Assembly: GCF_030272695.1 (NCBI RefSeq)
Contig: NZ_JARFYN010000009.1
Span: 123,592-187,591 of the forward strand
Source of the DNA: Martinezella calliandrae
Lineage (GTDB): Bacteria > Pseudomonadota > Alphaproteobacteria > Rhizobiales > Rhizobiaceae
DNA: 64,000 bases
Direction of reading: 5' to 3'
Shown here: positions 17,693-27,104 of the stretch, one piece after another
Position numbering within the stretch: the stretch's first letter is position 1
Layout: each line of letters begins with the position of its first letter
Program-made: the position numbers and the translations under genes
The notes under the pieces: generated by a model
Databases searched by the model: none
What the model was told of the DNA's origin: nothing
What the model saw: only the letters and a program-made list of their open reading frames with translations

Positions 17693-19033
17693 TCAGGTCC
17701 GTGACGCAGGAATTTTACGGTCAAAAGCCAAGGTCGCGACCGCTCCGCCGCTCGGAAGATTCGCCAATAGCAGCCGTCCGTGATGCGCGACCATGGTCTC
17801 GGCCACGATGGCCAGGCCAAGGCCCAATCCGTCCTTGCGATCTGTTTCACCCAATAATTCGCTGCCGCCGTCCAGGCGCCTTTGCGGGAACCCGGAACCC
17901 TGGTCCATGACTTTGATTCCACCGCTAAAGACAACGATGGTGATCACTCCGTTTTCAGGGCTGTGATGCAATGCGTTTTCAACGAGGTTGCGAAGGGCTC
18001 GAAAGATGAAATCCCTCGCACCGCTGATAAGAACAGGACCGCCTTCGGTCCTCAACTCGATATTGCGGCCAGCCTCTACGACCGCTGGGGCAAGATAACG
18101 GGCGACATCGGCGGCGACCGCTCCCAGATCGACGACGTCGGTCGCTTCATAATGCAGTGTCCTGACACGCACTCGGTCGACGAGTTGGGTTATGACGCGC
18201 TCGACGTCTTCGAAATCCTTCTCGACTGCACGTGCTATATGGTCCTGCGAGAGGGATAGGCGGGCTTTGGCAATCGCCAGTGGTGTGCGCAATTCGTGAG
18301 CCAATTGCCCAGAGAACTGCTCCAGCGATAAAAAGCCGCCCTGGAGCCGGTCGAGGGCCGCGTTTACCGATCGGATCAATGCGAGCACGTCGTTCGGCAT
18401 GCCGCTTTCTGTCAGACGTGTCGCAATACTCGAAGGGCCGATTTTCGCCGCTTCTTGCGCTGCGACGCGCAGCGGCCTCAGCGCAAAGCCCAAGACAACA
18501 ATGTTTGTTACCAAGAGTATCAGCACGAACGGAATCCAGATCCAGGCAATGTCTCCGACAAATTCCTCAAGGATGCTGTCAAAGAGGACGTGCTCTTTCG
18601 GGAAGGCGACCTGTATGACGCCTGCCAAGCCACCCTGGGCGATTGGCAAGGAAACTCCAAACAGCGTCTTCTGTCCTTGATGGGCTGGAAGCTGAAAATA
18701 CTTGGTATGATCACCAGCATAGGGAACCAATGGTTCCTGGAGACCGGAAGAAGCAATGATTTCGCCGGCGCTGCCCACCACGGCATATTGGCCTCGCAAC
18801 TCATGAATACGTGCCTTGAGAGCCAGCGCATTGGGGCTCGAAAGCTGCGGGTCCGCGACCAGTTCGTGGCGGAGATTCTCGGCAAAGGTTGATAGCGTCT
18901 CTTCGCGAAACGTCTCATTCGAGGCTTGGAAGCGGAAGTACAGGAACACTGCGCTTGCGCAAATCGCGACGAAGGCAACAATCGACATTGCCAGGATCAA
19001 CCGCTGCAGAAGTGTGAGGCGCGGTCGCTTCAA
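17693..19033 (-). CDS. Sensor histidine kinase of a two-component system
   Basis: 446 residues. TM1 is at about 12-33, a periplasmic sensor region at 34-160, and TM2 at about 162-186. A HAMP-like linker is followed by HisKA with the phospho-acceptor His246 in SGQLAHELRTPLAIAKARLS. The ATPase domain has NLVENALHHSP (N box), VMDQGSGFP (G1) and DGLGLGLAIVAETM (G2). The start is TTG 19033, which overlaps the response regulator's TGA by four bases, so it is coupled to it. The sensor domain matches nothing I can name; the architecture is QseC/TctE-like. Confidence 0.85.
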   Translation of the reverse strand: MKRPRLTLLQRLILAMSIVAFVAICASAVFLYFRFQASNETFREETLSTFAENLRHELVADPQLSSPNALALKARIHELRGQYAVVGSAGEIIASSGLQEPLVPYAGDHTKYFQLPAHQGQKTLFGVSLPIAQGGLAGVIQVAFPKEHVLFDSILEEFVGDIAWIWIPFVLILLVTNIVVLGFALRPLRVAAQEAAKIGPSSIATRLTESGMPNDVLALIRSVNAALDRLQGGFLSLEQFSGQLAHELRTPLAIAKARLSLSQDHIARAVEKDFEDVERVITQLVDRVRVRTLHYEATDVVDLGAVAADVARYLAPAVVEAGRNIELRTEGGPVLISGARDFIFRALRNLVENALHHSPENGVITIVVFSGGIKVMDQGSGFPQRRLDGGSELLGETDRKDGLGLGLAIVAETMVAHHGRLLLANLPSGGAVATLAFDRKIPASRT

Positions 19034-19707
19034 GGTCGTTTTTCCCTAAGCATATAACCGATGCCGCGCATGTTGTGGATGTAGAGAGCCGATCCTGCCG
19101 CTTGAAGCTTCTTGCGTAATCGATGCAGCAGAACCTCAATGGCATTGGAGCTCAGTTCGTCGTCGAAACCATAGATTGCTTCTTCGACCTCCGCTTTCGA
19201 CAGGACATGATTGGGGCGGCGCAAAAAAAGGTGCAGGGCGGCGAATTCGCGGCGGCTGAGGGATAGTGGCGTCTCGCCGACGGAGGCGGAATACTGGCTT
19301 GGATCAAATGTGACGTCACCGAGCTGCAAAATTGTGCCGTGACGAGGTTCGCCGCGACGCATGATTGCGCGCAGACGAGAAATCAGTACCCCCATCACAA
19401 ATGGCTTGCAAAGATAGTCGTCGGCACCACTGTCGAGGGCATCGATAATCGAACTTGACGCATCGCGTGCGGTCAGGATCAAAAGTGGAGTCGACGGAGC
19501 AATCTTTCGCAGCGGTTCGATCAGCGTCAGGCCATCACGATCTGGCAAACCAAGATCCAATATAATGGAGTCGTAATGGATCGTCGCGACGGCTTCTTCG
19601 GCATCATGCGCATTAGAGACATGATCGACGGTGAAGCCATGGGCGCGCATGGCGTCATGTGTCACCGCGGCGAGCTTGCCATTGTCTTCGACCAATAACA
19701 CGCGCAT
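19030..19707 (-). CDS. OmpR/PhoB family response regulator
   Basis: 225 residues. The receiver domain has the acidic pair VEDNG, phospho-acceptor Asp51 in IILDLGLPD, Thr in LILTARD and Lys in YLCKPF. The C-terminal winged helix reads LSLSRREFAALHLFLRRPN, VLSKAEVEEAIYG and NAIEVLLHRLRKKL. ATG 19707 follows AGGAC; the frame runs to 19878 without domain content. It forms a coupled operon with the downstream kinase. The divergent glycosyltransferase pair starting near 20121 could be a target, since the two units share the intergenic region (inference). Confidence 0.9.
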   Translation of the reverse strand: MRVLLVEDNGKLAAVTHDAMRAHGFTVDHVSNAHDAEEAVATIHYDSIILDLGLPDRDGLTLIEPLRKIAPSTPLLILTARDASSSIIDALDSGADDYLCKPFVMGVLISRLRAIMRRGEPRHGTILQLGDVTFDPSQYSASVGETPLSLSRREFAALHLFLRRPNHVLSKAEVEEAIYGFDDELSSNAIEVLLHRLRKKLQAAGSALYIHNMRGIGYMLREKRP

Positions 19708-20120
19708 GGAATGTCCTGTCTTTGCCGTGCCGAAAGTTGCGTTGCGCGCGACATCACCAACCAAGGTGAGCGGTTTACCGGAATTTAGTGTCCTGTGCCA
19801 GAAGAAGACGTTGCTGCACTCAAGCGCAGGGCTGACGCGATTGAAAAGGAGGCCTCGCGCAGCATGAGCCGACACCATGGGCGACGGGCCTTATGAAGCG
19901 CTTGGAATGATCCATATTGCTCGGCAGGCAATGGTGGTGGTGGTGCAGAGACTGGACTAATGCGACCAACCTGTCTGTTTGCTGTCTATCCTGGAGCGAA
20001 GGTATTGAATGAAGGCAGATTTCATCTTTTCGCCAGGATTTTGTAAGCGTGCCGTAAGCCGAGCTGAACATGGTCGCTCCCGATGTGGCGGTGAAAACGC
20101 CAGTACGGAGTGGATGTGGC

Positions 20121-20987
20121 ATGATAAATGCGAAGCCTGGCGAAGCGTCGCTGAAGATTTATTTGATCAACCTCGATCGCGCGGCCGATCGGTTGGTTAC
20201 CATGCAACAGAAGCTTGCGTCCATCGGGCTGTCTGCCGAGCGAGTGTCGGCGGTAGAGGGCGCCTCCATCGAGTTTCCAATACCGGGTTTCAATGAGTTC
20301 GCCTTTCGCTTCAAACATGGTCGCCGGCGCAATCCTGGCGAAGTCGGCTGTTATCTGAGCCATATCGAGTGTGCGAGGCGTCTTCTCGCTTCGAGCGGCG
20401 AGTTTGCTCTTATTCTGGAGGATGATCTCGAGTTTCCGGATGATCTCGTGGAGCTTTTGGATGAGGCCCTCAAGCAGAACGATAAATGGGATATCCTGCG
20501 CCTTTCGACGGTTAGCGCTGGCCGAAAATTCCGCTACTCCTGGCTGACGGAAAGGCGTAGTCTGGCGGTGGCCTTAACCCGGGAAAAGGGTTCTGGCGCC
20601 TACATCATCAATCGCCGCGCAGCAGAGTGGTTTGTCCGGAAGCTTACGCCGATGCAGTTGCCCTTCGACTTGGCGTTCGATCTTGAGTTTTTCGCCGGTT
20701 TGAAGTCGGCCTTTGTCGTTCCCCTCCCCATAGATCAGCAATTGGGCCTGCCTTCGCAGATCCAGGGTAAACGCGGAGATTACCACAGATCAAAGCTGCA
20801 TTACGTGACAGTCATGCCATACAGGATCTTCGTCGAGACCAGCCGGCTGCTTTTCCGGCTTGCGCGCCTACTCGGTCTTCTTGCGATCGGACGGGTAGCG
20901 GCTGCTATCCATGGAAGCAGCAGAGCCGAAAAAAGCATGTTGCCTTTGCTTGATAGCAAGGTCAAACAGGTCGGCGACCCGCGATGA
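20121..20987 (+). CDS. Glycosyltransferase family 25 (LPS-type), first of pair
   Basis: A GT25 enzyme, the family that adds galactose or related sugars to lipooligosaccharide. Motifs are IYLINLDRAADRL at the N-terminus, GEVGCYLSHIECARRLL, and the metal-binding ALILEDDLEF. LTREKGSGAYIINRRAAEWF and PFDLAFDLEFFAGL follow. About 288 residues from ATG 20121; the frame extends 17 codons upstream. It overlaps the next GT25 gene by four bases. Likely cytosolic face, LPS or surface-glycan modification; sugar and acceptor unknown. Confidence 0.85.
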   Translation: MINAKPGEASLKIYLINLDRAADRLVTMQQKLASIGLSAERVSAVEGASIEFPIPGFNEFAFRFKHGRRRNPGEVGCYLSHIECARRLLASSGEFALILEDDLEFPDDLVELLDEALKQNDKWDILRLSTVSAGRKFRYSWLTERRSLAVALTREKGSGAYIINRRAAEWFVRKLTPMQLPFDLAFDLEFFAGLKSAFVVPLPIDQQLGLPSQIQGKRGDYHRSKLHYVTVMPYRIFVETSRLLFRLARLLGLLAIGRVAAAIHGSSRAEKSMLPLLDSKVKQVGDPR

Positions 20988-21724
20988 AGCTCGGCGTCTA
21001 CATCATCAACCTCGACAGGTCCGCCGATCGATGGGCCGCCGTGCGCGCCAAAGCAGACGAATACTGTATTGACGTCATCAGGGTGGCCGCCACCGACGGG
21101 CACGAGCTGTCGCAGGAAGATTTTCGAGACGTGGATTGGAAAGGATTCGCGCGTCATGGAGGGCGAACCATCCTTCCAGGCGAATATGGTTGCTATCGCA
21201 GCCACATCAATTGCCTCTCCACTCTTCTTGAGAGCGATTTCGACGCGGCGCTCGTCATGGAGGACGACATCCAGATCACAGTCGATCTGACGAAAAGGGC
21301 GATCGCCATTCTTGAGGCCACTCCGGATGCGGACGTCGTTAAACTCTTCAATCATCGAAGTCGCGGGTTTCTCAGCGTCGCAACAAGTGCACTCGGCGAC
21401 GAAATAGGCCGGTGCCTGCATGGACCGCAAGGCTCAGCCGCCTGCTACGTCATCACCAGGCGCGGTGCTGGCAAGGTCTTGCCGTTCCTGCGCGCCATGA
21501 GGTTTCCCTTCGATGTCGCGCTCGAAAGGGGCTGGCACCACGGCTCGAAAGTGTTTACCGTCAGGCACAATATCGTGAGCTTGATGAGCCATAGCAGCGA
21601 CAGTCAGATCGGGCATCGGGCGGATTACAGCCAGGTCAAATTCTTCGGCCCGAAACGCCTGCCCACGCACCTTTTGCGCGCCGCCGAATATTTCCGACGC
21701 ATTCGCTACGCATTGGCGATCTGA
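20984..21724 (+). CDS. Glycosyltransferase family 25, second of pair
   Basis: 246 residues. GVYIINLDRSADRW, ILPGEYGCYRSHINCLSTLL and ALVMEDDIQI give the GT25 core, and GSAACYVITRRGAGKVLPFL matches the late acceptor-side motif. The ATG overlaps the previous stop (ATGA), so the pair is co-translated. The two proteins are clearly homologous but diverged, which suggests they add two different residues in sequence. No other polysaccharide genes are in the immediate surroundings. Confidence 0.85.
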   Translation: MKLGVYIINLDRSADRWAAVRAKADEYCIDVIRVAATDGHELSQEDFRDVDWKGFARHGGRTILPGEYGCYRSHINCLSTLLESDFDAALVMEDDIQITVDLTKRAIAILEATPDADVVKLFNHRSRGFLSVATSALGDEIGRCLHGPQGSAACYVITRRGAGKVLPFLRAMRFPFDVALERGWHHGSKVFTVRHNIVSLMSHSSDSQIGHRADYSQVKFFGPKRLPTHLLRAAEYFRRIRYALAI

Positions 21725-21800
21725 GGTCGCCTGAAAGGCCTGCAAAATTCGCGGCGAAGTCTCGCGCCGGGGGTGGTCGGAGGCAGCGGCCGGTCCCGCC

Positions 21801-22349
21801 CTAATGCGCTCTGCGCGAGGATGCGGCCATCGCGAGATAGGCTCCCCCGGCCACAAGAAGGGAAATTCCCGTGACCGTCCCTGGGGTATAAATGCCAGAG
21901 AAGGGCATTTTGAACGCCAGCAAAGCACCGGCGAGAAGGGCGATAACGCCAGAAATCGCGAGCCAGCCCCAACCGATCTGGGGCCGCAGCCGTAATGCCA
22001 ACAGGATATGCGCGATCCCCTGAACGATGAAGACGAGCGCGATCAGCAGGGTGAGGGCGATCGCTCCTGCCAGCGGATTGAGGTAGATCAGGACACCGCC
22101 GACAAGCTGAACAAAGCCGACCAGCAGTCCCCAGACAAAACCAGTCCAGGCCGTTACGCGAAAGGCCTGAACAAGCTGCAGGATGCCGACGGCCGCCAGG
22201 ACAAGCCCCAGGACAAGACCCGCGGCGATGCTCGATATTGCGGGCAACATGATCGCGAGAACGCCGCCTAAAACGAGCGCGATGCCGAGGCAGAGAAACC
22301 AGACCCATCGGTTATGGTCGGGTCCGGCCCATTGGTTCACGTTACTCAT
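21801..22349 (-). CDS. HdeD family acid-resistance membrane protein
   Basis: 182 residues from ATG 22349 with six transmembrane segments in three helical hairpins (for example FLCLGIALVLGGVLAIMLPA, FVWGLLVGFVQLVGGVLIYL, LAISGVIALLAGALLAFKMP). This DUF308 repeat is the HdeD family; E. coli HdeD belongs to the acid-resistance island. It lies 46 bases downstream of arginine deiminase on the same strand, so the arc genes and hdeD may form one acid-protection unit. Confidence 0.85.
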   Translation of the reverse strand: MSNVNQWAGPDHNRWVWFLCLGIALVLGGVLAIMLPAISSIAAGLVLGLVLAAVGILQLVQAFRVTAWTGFVWGLLVGFVQLVGGVLIYLNPLAGAIALTLLIALVFIVQGIAHILLALRLRPQIGWGWLAISGVIALLAGALLAFKMPFSGIYTPGTVTGISLLVAGGAYLAMAASSRRAH

Positions 22350-22395
22350 GACGGCACCTCTGGTTCTCCCTTGCAGCGGCCTTCGCGTTGTCGCC

Positions 22396-23652
22396 TTAGT
22401 AGTCGACAGCGTCACGGACGATCGGGCATGTCATGCAATGGCCACCTCCGCGCCCGCGCCCGAGTTCGGCGCCGACGATGGTGATCACCTCGATGCCCTC
22501 CTTGCGCAGCAATGTGTTCACATAGGTATTGCGGTCGTAGGCATAGACGACGCCTGGCGAGGCGCAAACGAGGTTGGCGCCGCTGTCCCATTGCGTGCGC
22601 TCGCGTGTGTAATCGTTGCCACCGGTTTCGACGACGCGCATCTTCTTCAGCCCGAGTGCGTCGCGTACGGTATCGACGAAGCTGCCCTTATCCCGGTGGA
22701 ACTCGACGCCGCCTTTGCCGTCCGGGCGGTAGGAGAAAGCCTCGATGCCGTCGACAATATCCGGATAGAGCAAAACACAGTCGCGGTCGGCAAAAGTGAA
22801 TACCGTATCGAGATGCATGGCGGCGCGCAGCTTCGGCATGGCCGCCACGATGACACGCTCGGCCGCACCCTTCTCAAAGAGAGCCGCGGCGACCTGACTG
22901 ATGGCCTGGCGTGAGGTGCGTTCGCTCATTCCGATCAGCACGTTACCCTTGCCGATCGGCATGACGTCCCCACCTTCAAACGTGGCCAGGCCCCAGTCCT
23001 TGGTGGGATCACCCCACCACACTTTGACCTTTCCCGCGAAGTCCGGATGAAACTTGTAGATCGAGGTCGTAAGGATGGTCTCCTCGTGGCGTGCGGGCCA
23101 GTAGAGCGCGTTGAGCGTCACCCCGCCATAGATCCAGCAGGTGGTGTCACGCGTGTAAAGCGTGTTCGGAAGCGGCGGGAGGAGATATTCATTGACGCCA
23201 GCCGCATCGCGGATCAGCGCCAGCTGCTCGCCACCAATGCTTTCCGGGAATTCGTAGGTCGACAAGCCGCCGATCAGAGTTTCGGCCAGTTCGCGATCCG
23301 ACAGTCCTTCGAGATAGGAACGAACCTCGTTGATAAGGCCGAGCCCGATCTGGTTCGGCACGACCTGATTGTCGAGAATCCACTTCTTGGCTTCGGGAAC
23401 CGCCAGCGTTTGCGTAAGGAGATTATGCATTTCCAGGACTTCGACGCCGCGGTCGCGCATCTTGGTCATGAAATCGAAGTGGTCGCGCTTGGCATTGTCG
23501 ACCCAAAGGACATCGTCAAAGAGAAGGGCATCGCAATTGGTCGGTGTCAGACGCTTATGGGCGCGGCCGGGAGCGCACACCAAGACCTTGCGCAGCTGGC
23601 CAACTTCCGAATGAACACCGAAAGCTTGTTGAGTGGAGCTTGCAGAAGACAT
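22396..23652 (-). CDS. arcA: Arginine deiminase
   Basis: 418 residues, exactly the usual length. It hydrolyses arginine to citrulline and ammonia, the first step of the ADI pathway. The active site is visible: [50 protein letters not shown], the His of MHLDTVFTF, and the nucleophile Cys406 in [10 protein letters not shown] at the C-terminus. AGGAGGTAATGC gives a strong ribosome site. It follows an ArcD-like antiporter with 14 bases between, so they share an mRNA. No arcB or arcC is in the window. Confidence 0.95.
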   Translation of the reverse strand: MSSASSTQQAFGVHSEVGQLRKVLVCAPGRAHKRLTPTNCDALLFDDVLWVDNAKRDHFDFMTKMRDRGVEVLEMHNLLTQTLAVPEAKKWILDNQVVPNQIGLGLINEVRSYLEGLSDRELAETLIGGLSTYEFPESIGGEQLALIRDAAGVNEYLLPPLPNTLYTRDTTCWIYGGVTLNALYWPARHEETILTTSIYKFHPDFAGKVKVWWGDPTKDWGLATFEGGDVMPIGKGNVLIGMSERTSRQAISQVAAALFEKGAAERVIVAAMPKLRAAMHLDTVFTFADRDCVLLYPDIVDGIEAFSYRPDGKGGVEFHRDKGSFVDTVRDALGLKKMRVVETGGNDYTRERTQWDSGANLVCASPGVVYAYDRNTYVNTLLRKEGIEVITIVGAELGRGRGGGHCMTCPIVRDAVDY

Positions 23653-23666
23653 GCATTACCTCCTCT

Positions 23667-25100
23667 TCAGATTGTCAGGTAGCCGGTGGACAATCCGGTG
23701 ATCGCGGCGATGCAGCCAATGACTGCGGCGGCGAAGATTACCCAGTCGACGGTCGTGTTGAAGATCTGCTTGCCCTGCTCGCGGCGGGCCCAGAAGTAGA
23801 GGATCGTACCGGGAGCGTAAAGAAGAGCCGATAGAAGGACGAACTTCAATCCACCGGCGATGATCATGAAGATCGTATAGATCACAGCAACGCCAGCGAT
23901 GATCAGGTCGCGTCTGCGCTCCTCCGGCCTGACCTCATAGGTCTCGCCGCGCTGCGCGACGAGATAGCCGTAGGCGGCGACAAACAGATACGGGATCAAT
24001 GACATGGCGCTAGTCAGGTTCAACATCAGCGCAAACGCGTCACGAGACCAGTAGGTGCTGATCACGAAAAGCTGGACGATGATGTTTGTCAGCCAAAGTG
24101 CCGCCGCCGGAACCTGGTTCTGGTTTTCGGTGCCGAAGAGGCGGGGCATGTCGTCCGTGCGAGCAGCAACGTAGAGGACTTCCGCACATACCAGCGACCA
24201 CGCGAGGTAAGCGCCTAAAACCGAAATGATGACACCGGCGCTGATGAAAATCGCGCCCCACGGGCCGACGACCGCTGCCAGCACGCCCGCCATCGAAGGC
24301 TGAGTCATGCCTGCGATCTCCGGACGTTGCAGGACGGCGTATGGCAACAGCGTCACCAACACCATGAGCGCGGTAACGCCGACGAATCCGATAATGGTCG
24401 CCGCGCCCACGTCGGCGCGGGTCTGTGCGTAGCGAGAGTAATTGCTGGCGCCCTCGATACCGATGAAGACGAAGACTGTCGCCAACATCGTCGCCCGGAC
24501 TTGCTCCAGAAGCGAGGCTACCGGCATCCCTTCGCCACCCCAGAAATTGGCGCGAAACAGATCGAGCTTAAAGGCGACGGCAAGCAGCACGATGAAGGTG
24601 AGGATGGGCACGACCTTGGCGACGGTGACGACAGTGTTGATAAAGGCCGCTTGTTGCACGCCTCTAAGGATCATGAAGTGGAACAGCCAGATACCGATCG
24701 AAGCGACGACGATTGCGACGAGTGTGTTGCCGTCACCGAAGACAGGAAAGAACCGGCCGAGCGTGGACTTGATCAGTACCCAGTAGGAGACGTTGCCGAT
24801 GCAGCTGCCAATCCAGTAGCCGAAGGCCGACAAGAAGCCGGGATAGTCGCCGAATCCGGCTTTGGCATAGGCATAGACGCCGGCGTCGAGATCCGGCTTG
24901 CGTTCCGCCAGCGCCTGGAAGATGCGCGCGAGCATATACATGCCGCCGCCGGCGATGCACCAAGCGATGATTGCGCCAAACGGGCCGGTCGCCGCCCCGA
25001 AAGTACGAGGGAGCGAGAAGATGCCCGCACCCACCATCGAGCCGACAACCATCGCTGTCAGCGCGAAAAACGAAAACTTCTGCGTGGAGCCCGAAGCCAT
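23667..25100 (-). CDS. arcD: Basic amino acid antiporter, ArcD-like (APA family), copy 1
   Basis: 477 residues, about 12 transmembrane segments. The APA-family opening VVGSMVGAGIFSLPRTFGAATGPFG has the substrate-loop GAGIFSLP motif, and FVFIGIEGASNYSRYA is the conserved mid-protein segment. ArcD exchanges extracellular arginine for ornithine; because arcA is directly downstream this is the natural role. It is strongly similar throughout to the upstream copy at 25296, so the two are a tandem duplication. One copy might export citrulline or agmatine instead. Confidence 0.85.
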   Translation of the reverse strand: MASGSTQKFSFFALTAMVVGSMVGAGIFSLPRTFGAATGPFGAIIAWCIAGGGMYMLARIFQALAERKPDLDAGVYAYAKAGFGDYPGFLSAFGYWIGSCIGNVSYWVLIKSTLGRFFPVFGDGNTLVAIVVASIGIWLFHFMILRGVQQAAFINTVVTVAKVVPILTFIVLLAVAFKLDLFRANFWGGEGMPVASLLEQVRATMLATVFVFIGIEGASNYSRYAQTRADVGAATIIGFVGVTALMVLVTLLPYAVLQRPEIAGMTQPSMAGVLAAVVGPWGAIFISAGVIISVLGAYLAWSLVCAEVLYVAARTDDMPRLFGTENQNQVPAAALWLTNIIVQLFVISTYWSRDAFALMLNLTSAMSLIPYLFVAAYGYLVAQRGETYEVRPEERRRDLIIAGVAVIYTIFMIIAGGLKFVLLSALLYAPGTILYFWARREQGKQIFNTTVDWVIFAAAVIGCIAAITGLSTGYLTI

Positions 25101-25199
25101 AAGACACCAATCCGATTGCTCGCAGGTTGCGTCTCGAGATTTTATGCCTCAAATTTACCACCAGCGAATGAGCTGAAAGTCTCACCTTTGTGCCGAGCG

Positions 25200-25219
25200 T
25201 CCCTTTTTTAGGAAAGGGA
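25200..25219. other. Hairpin between the two antiporter genes
   Basis: TCCCTTT (25200-25206) and AAAGGGA (25213-25219) pair perfectly with a six-base loop. It sits in the 195-base spacer between the two antiporter genes. It could attenuate read-through or protect a processed 3' end; no T-run follows in the direction of transcription. I saw no FixK-type box in this spacer. Confidence 0.35.
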
Positions 25220-25295
25220 AATGTCGCTGTTCCGCGCGCCTGCGCTTGTCACTGGATATCACAGACAGATCAGCTCGCACGACCTGAGCAACGGC

Positions 25296-26723
25296 TCAGA
25301 CGGTGATGCGGCCGGTAGCGATAGCATAGACTGCGACGATGGCGCCGATGGCTGCTACCGCGAACATGATCAGCTCGGCCATGCTGAAGATGGCCCTGCG
25401 CTGCTCGCGGCGCGTCATGATGAACAGAATGCTGCCGGGGCCATAAATGGCGGCGGACAGCAGGAGATGTGTGCTTCCAGCCGCATAAATCAGCCAGATT
25501 GTATAGATGAGCGCAATGCCAGATCGCGCAAGATCACCGCGATGACCGGCCGGATCGCGATCGTAGGTCTCGCCTGTCCAGGCGAGCTTAACGCCGTAGG
25601 CTGCGACAAGGAGATAGGGGATCAGTATCATCGAACTCGTGAGCTCAAGCGCAAGGCGGAATGCATATTGGGCAAACAGCGTGAGAATGAGAAATATCTG
25701 GACGACAATATTGGTGAGCCACAGCGCATTGGACGGAACGCCGTTCCTGTTCTCGTGGGAGAGAAACCGGGGCATGGTGTCGTATTTGGAGGCCGAAAAA
25801 AGGATTTCGGCGGCGAGAAGAACCCAGGACAAGTAAGCACCCGCCACGGAAATGATCAAGCCTGCGCTGACGAACAGGGCGCCCCAGGGACCGACGACGG
25901 CCTCGAGAACACCGGCCATCGACGGGTTTCTAAGCCGAGCGAGCTCTGCGTTCTGCATCACTCCATAGGACAACATCGTGACAAGAACGAGCAGGCAGAG
26001 CACTCCGAGGAATCCAAAAAGCGTCGCGATGCCGACATCGGAGCGATTGCGGGCATAGCGCGAATAGACGCTTGCCCCTTCGATCCCGACAAAGACGAAG
26101 ACAGTGACGAGCATTGTCGCACGGACCTGACCTGCTATGTCTCCTAAAGTCGCCCCGCTACCCCAAAAATTGGCACCGAAGGCATCAGCCTTGAAGCCGA
26201 AGAAAACCAGGACGATGAACAGAAGTATGGGAATGATTTTCGCGAAGGTCACGATCGTGTTGAGTGCGGCCGCCTCCCTTATCCCGCGTAGGATGAGAAA
26301 ATGGACAATCCAAAGAAGGACTGACGAGGTCACGATCGCGGTAATGGTGTTGCCGTCGCCGAAGACTGGAAAGAACAGGCCGAGTGTCGACTTGATGAGT
26401 ACGAAATAAGACACGTTGCCGAGGAGGGCCGCCGACCAGTAGCCCAGCGCCGACAGAAAGCCGAGATAATCGCCGAAGCCGGCCTTGGCATAGGCGTAGA
26501 TGCCGGCATCGAGATCTGGCTTGCGTTGGGAGAGCGACTGGAAGACGAAAGCCAGCATGAGCATGCCGACGCCGGCGATCGACCAGGCGATCACGGCTCC
26601 GAATGGTCCTGTTGCTCGACCGAAGGCTTGCGGCAGCGAGAAAATCCCTGCGCCAACCATAGAGCCGACGCACATCGCCGTCAGCGTCCATACTGAAAAT
26701 TTCTGTTCAGAAGCGGAAATCAT
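25296..26723 (-). CDS. Basic amino acid antiporter, ArcD-like (APA family), copy 2
   Basis: 475 residues with the same architecture as the downstream copy: CVGSMVGAGIFSLPQAFGRATGPFG, DAGIYAYAKAGFGDYLGFLSALGYW, FVFVGIEGASVYSRYARN and SSMILIPYLLVAAYG. It is the first gene of the arcD2-arcD1-arcA-hdeD run and has a five-copy 13-bp repeat just upstream. Having two antiporters for one deiminase is unusual. The copies differ in several loop residues, so their substrate pairs may differ. Confidence 0.85.
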   Translation of the reverse strand: MISASEQKFSVWTLTAMCVGSMVGAGIFSLPQAFGRATGPFGAVIAWSIAGVGMLMLAFVFQSLSQRKPDLDAGIYAYAKAGFGDYLGFLSALGYWSAALLGNVSYFVLIKSTLGLFFPVFGDGNTITAIVTSSVLLWIVHFLILRGIREAAALNTIVTFAKIIPILLFIVLVFFGFKADAFGANFWGSGATLGDIAGQVRATMLVTVFVFVGIEGASVYSRYARNRSDVGIATLFGFLGVLCLLVLVTMLSYGVMQNAELARLRNPSMAGVLEAVVGPWGALFVSAGLIISVAGAYLSWVLLAAEILFSASKYDTMPRFLSHENRNGVPSNALWLTNIVVQIFLILTLFAQYAFRLALELTSSMILIPYLLVAAYGVKLAWTGETYDRDPAGHRGDLARSGIALIYTIWLIYAAGSTHLLLSAAIYGPGSILFIMTRREQRRAIFSMAELIMFAVAAIGAIVAVYAIATGRITV

Positions 26724-26739
26724 GGGGCGATGACTCGAA

Positions 26740-26804
26740 GCCAGGTGACTGGGCCAGGTGACTGGACCAGGCGACTGGGCCAGGTGATTGGACCGGGTGA
26801 CTGG
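26740..26804. repeat. Five tandem 13-bp units, each with an internal dyad
   Basis: Units of GCCAGGTGACTGG lie at 26740, 26753, 26766, 26779 and 26792; the first two are identical and the others differ by one to three bases. Each contains the inverted arms CCAG/CTGG around GTGA. The array ends 16 bases upstream of the arcD2 start and would be in its promoter or 5' leader. The transcribed strand could fold into five small hairpins. The role is unknown: candidate regulator array or phase-variable spacer. The remainder of 26805-27104 holds nothing I recognise. Confidence 0.8.
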
Positions 26805-27104
26805 AATGCCGGGGTGCTAACGCGCATTTCTGTATTCTAGCCTTTTCCATGTGGCGCTGTGACCGGCAAAGAATCCCAAAGTTGTGCTTCCGGTCCCAAT
26901 CCCTTCCGGGCGGCGGGTCGTTTTGGCCCTTAAACGTTCGTGTTGCCCGTATCCTTCTGCTCGCGATCGCAACCGCAGCCTTGGCGCTATTGAGCCGCTC
27001 TGCATAAGGTTGAGATTCCCTGCTCATCACGAACGGATGATCGTGAGCTAAGCTACGTTCGCTCATTCGGCAAAAGCTTGCCGGCAGCCAATAGGCGGGA
27101 AGCT

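Noticed and set aside
20150..20166. TTGATCAA string resembling a FixK half-site pair
   Set aside because: It lies inside the GT25 coding sequence and lacks the four-base spacer of a FixK box.
24327..26147. Two plus-strand ORFs of about 300 residues antisense to the antiporters
   Set aside because: Both are Asp/Glu/Arg-rich without motifs, exactly opposite hydrophobic transporter codons. Such mirror ORFs are expected.
26740..26804. CRISPR-like array
   Set aside because: Units are 13 bp and directly adjacent with no spacers. It is a simple tandem repeat.
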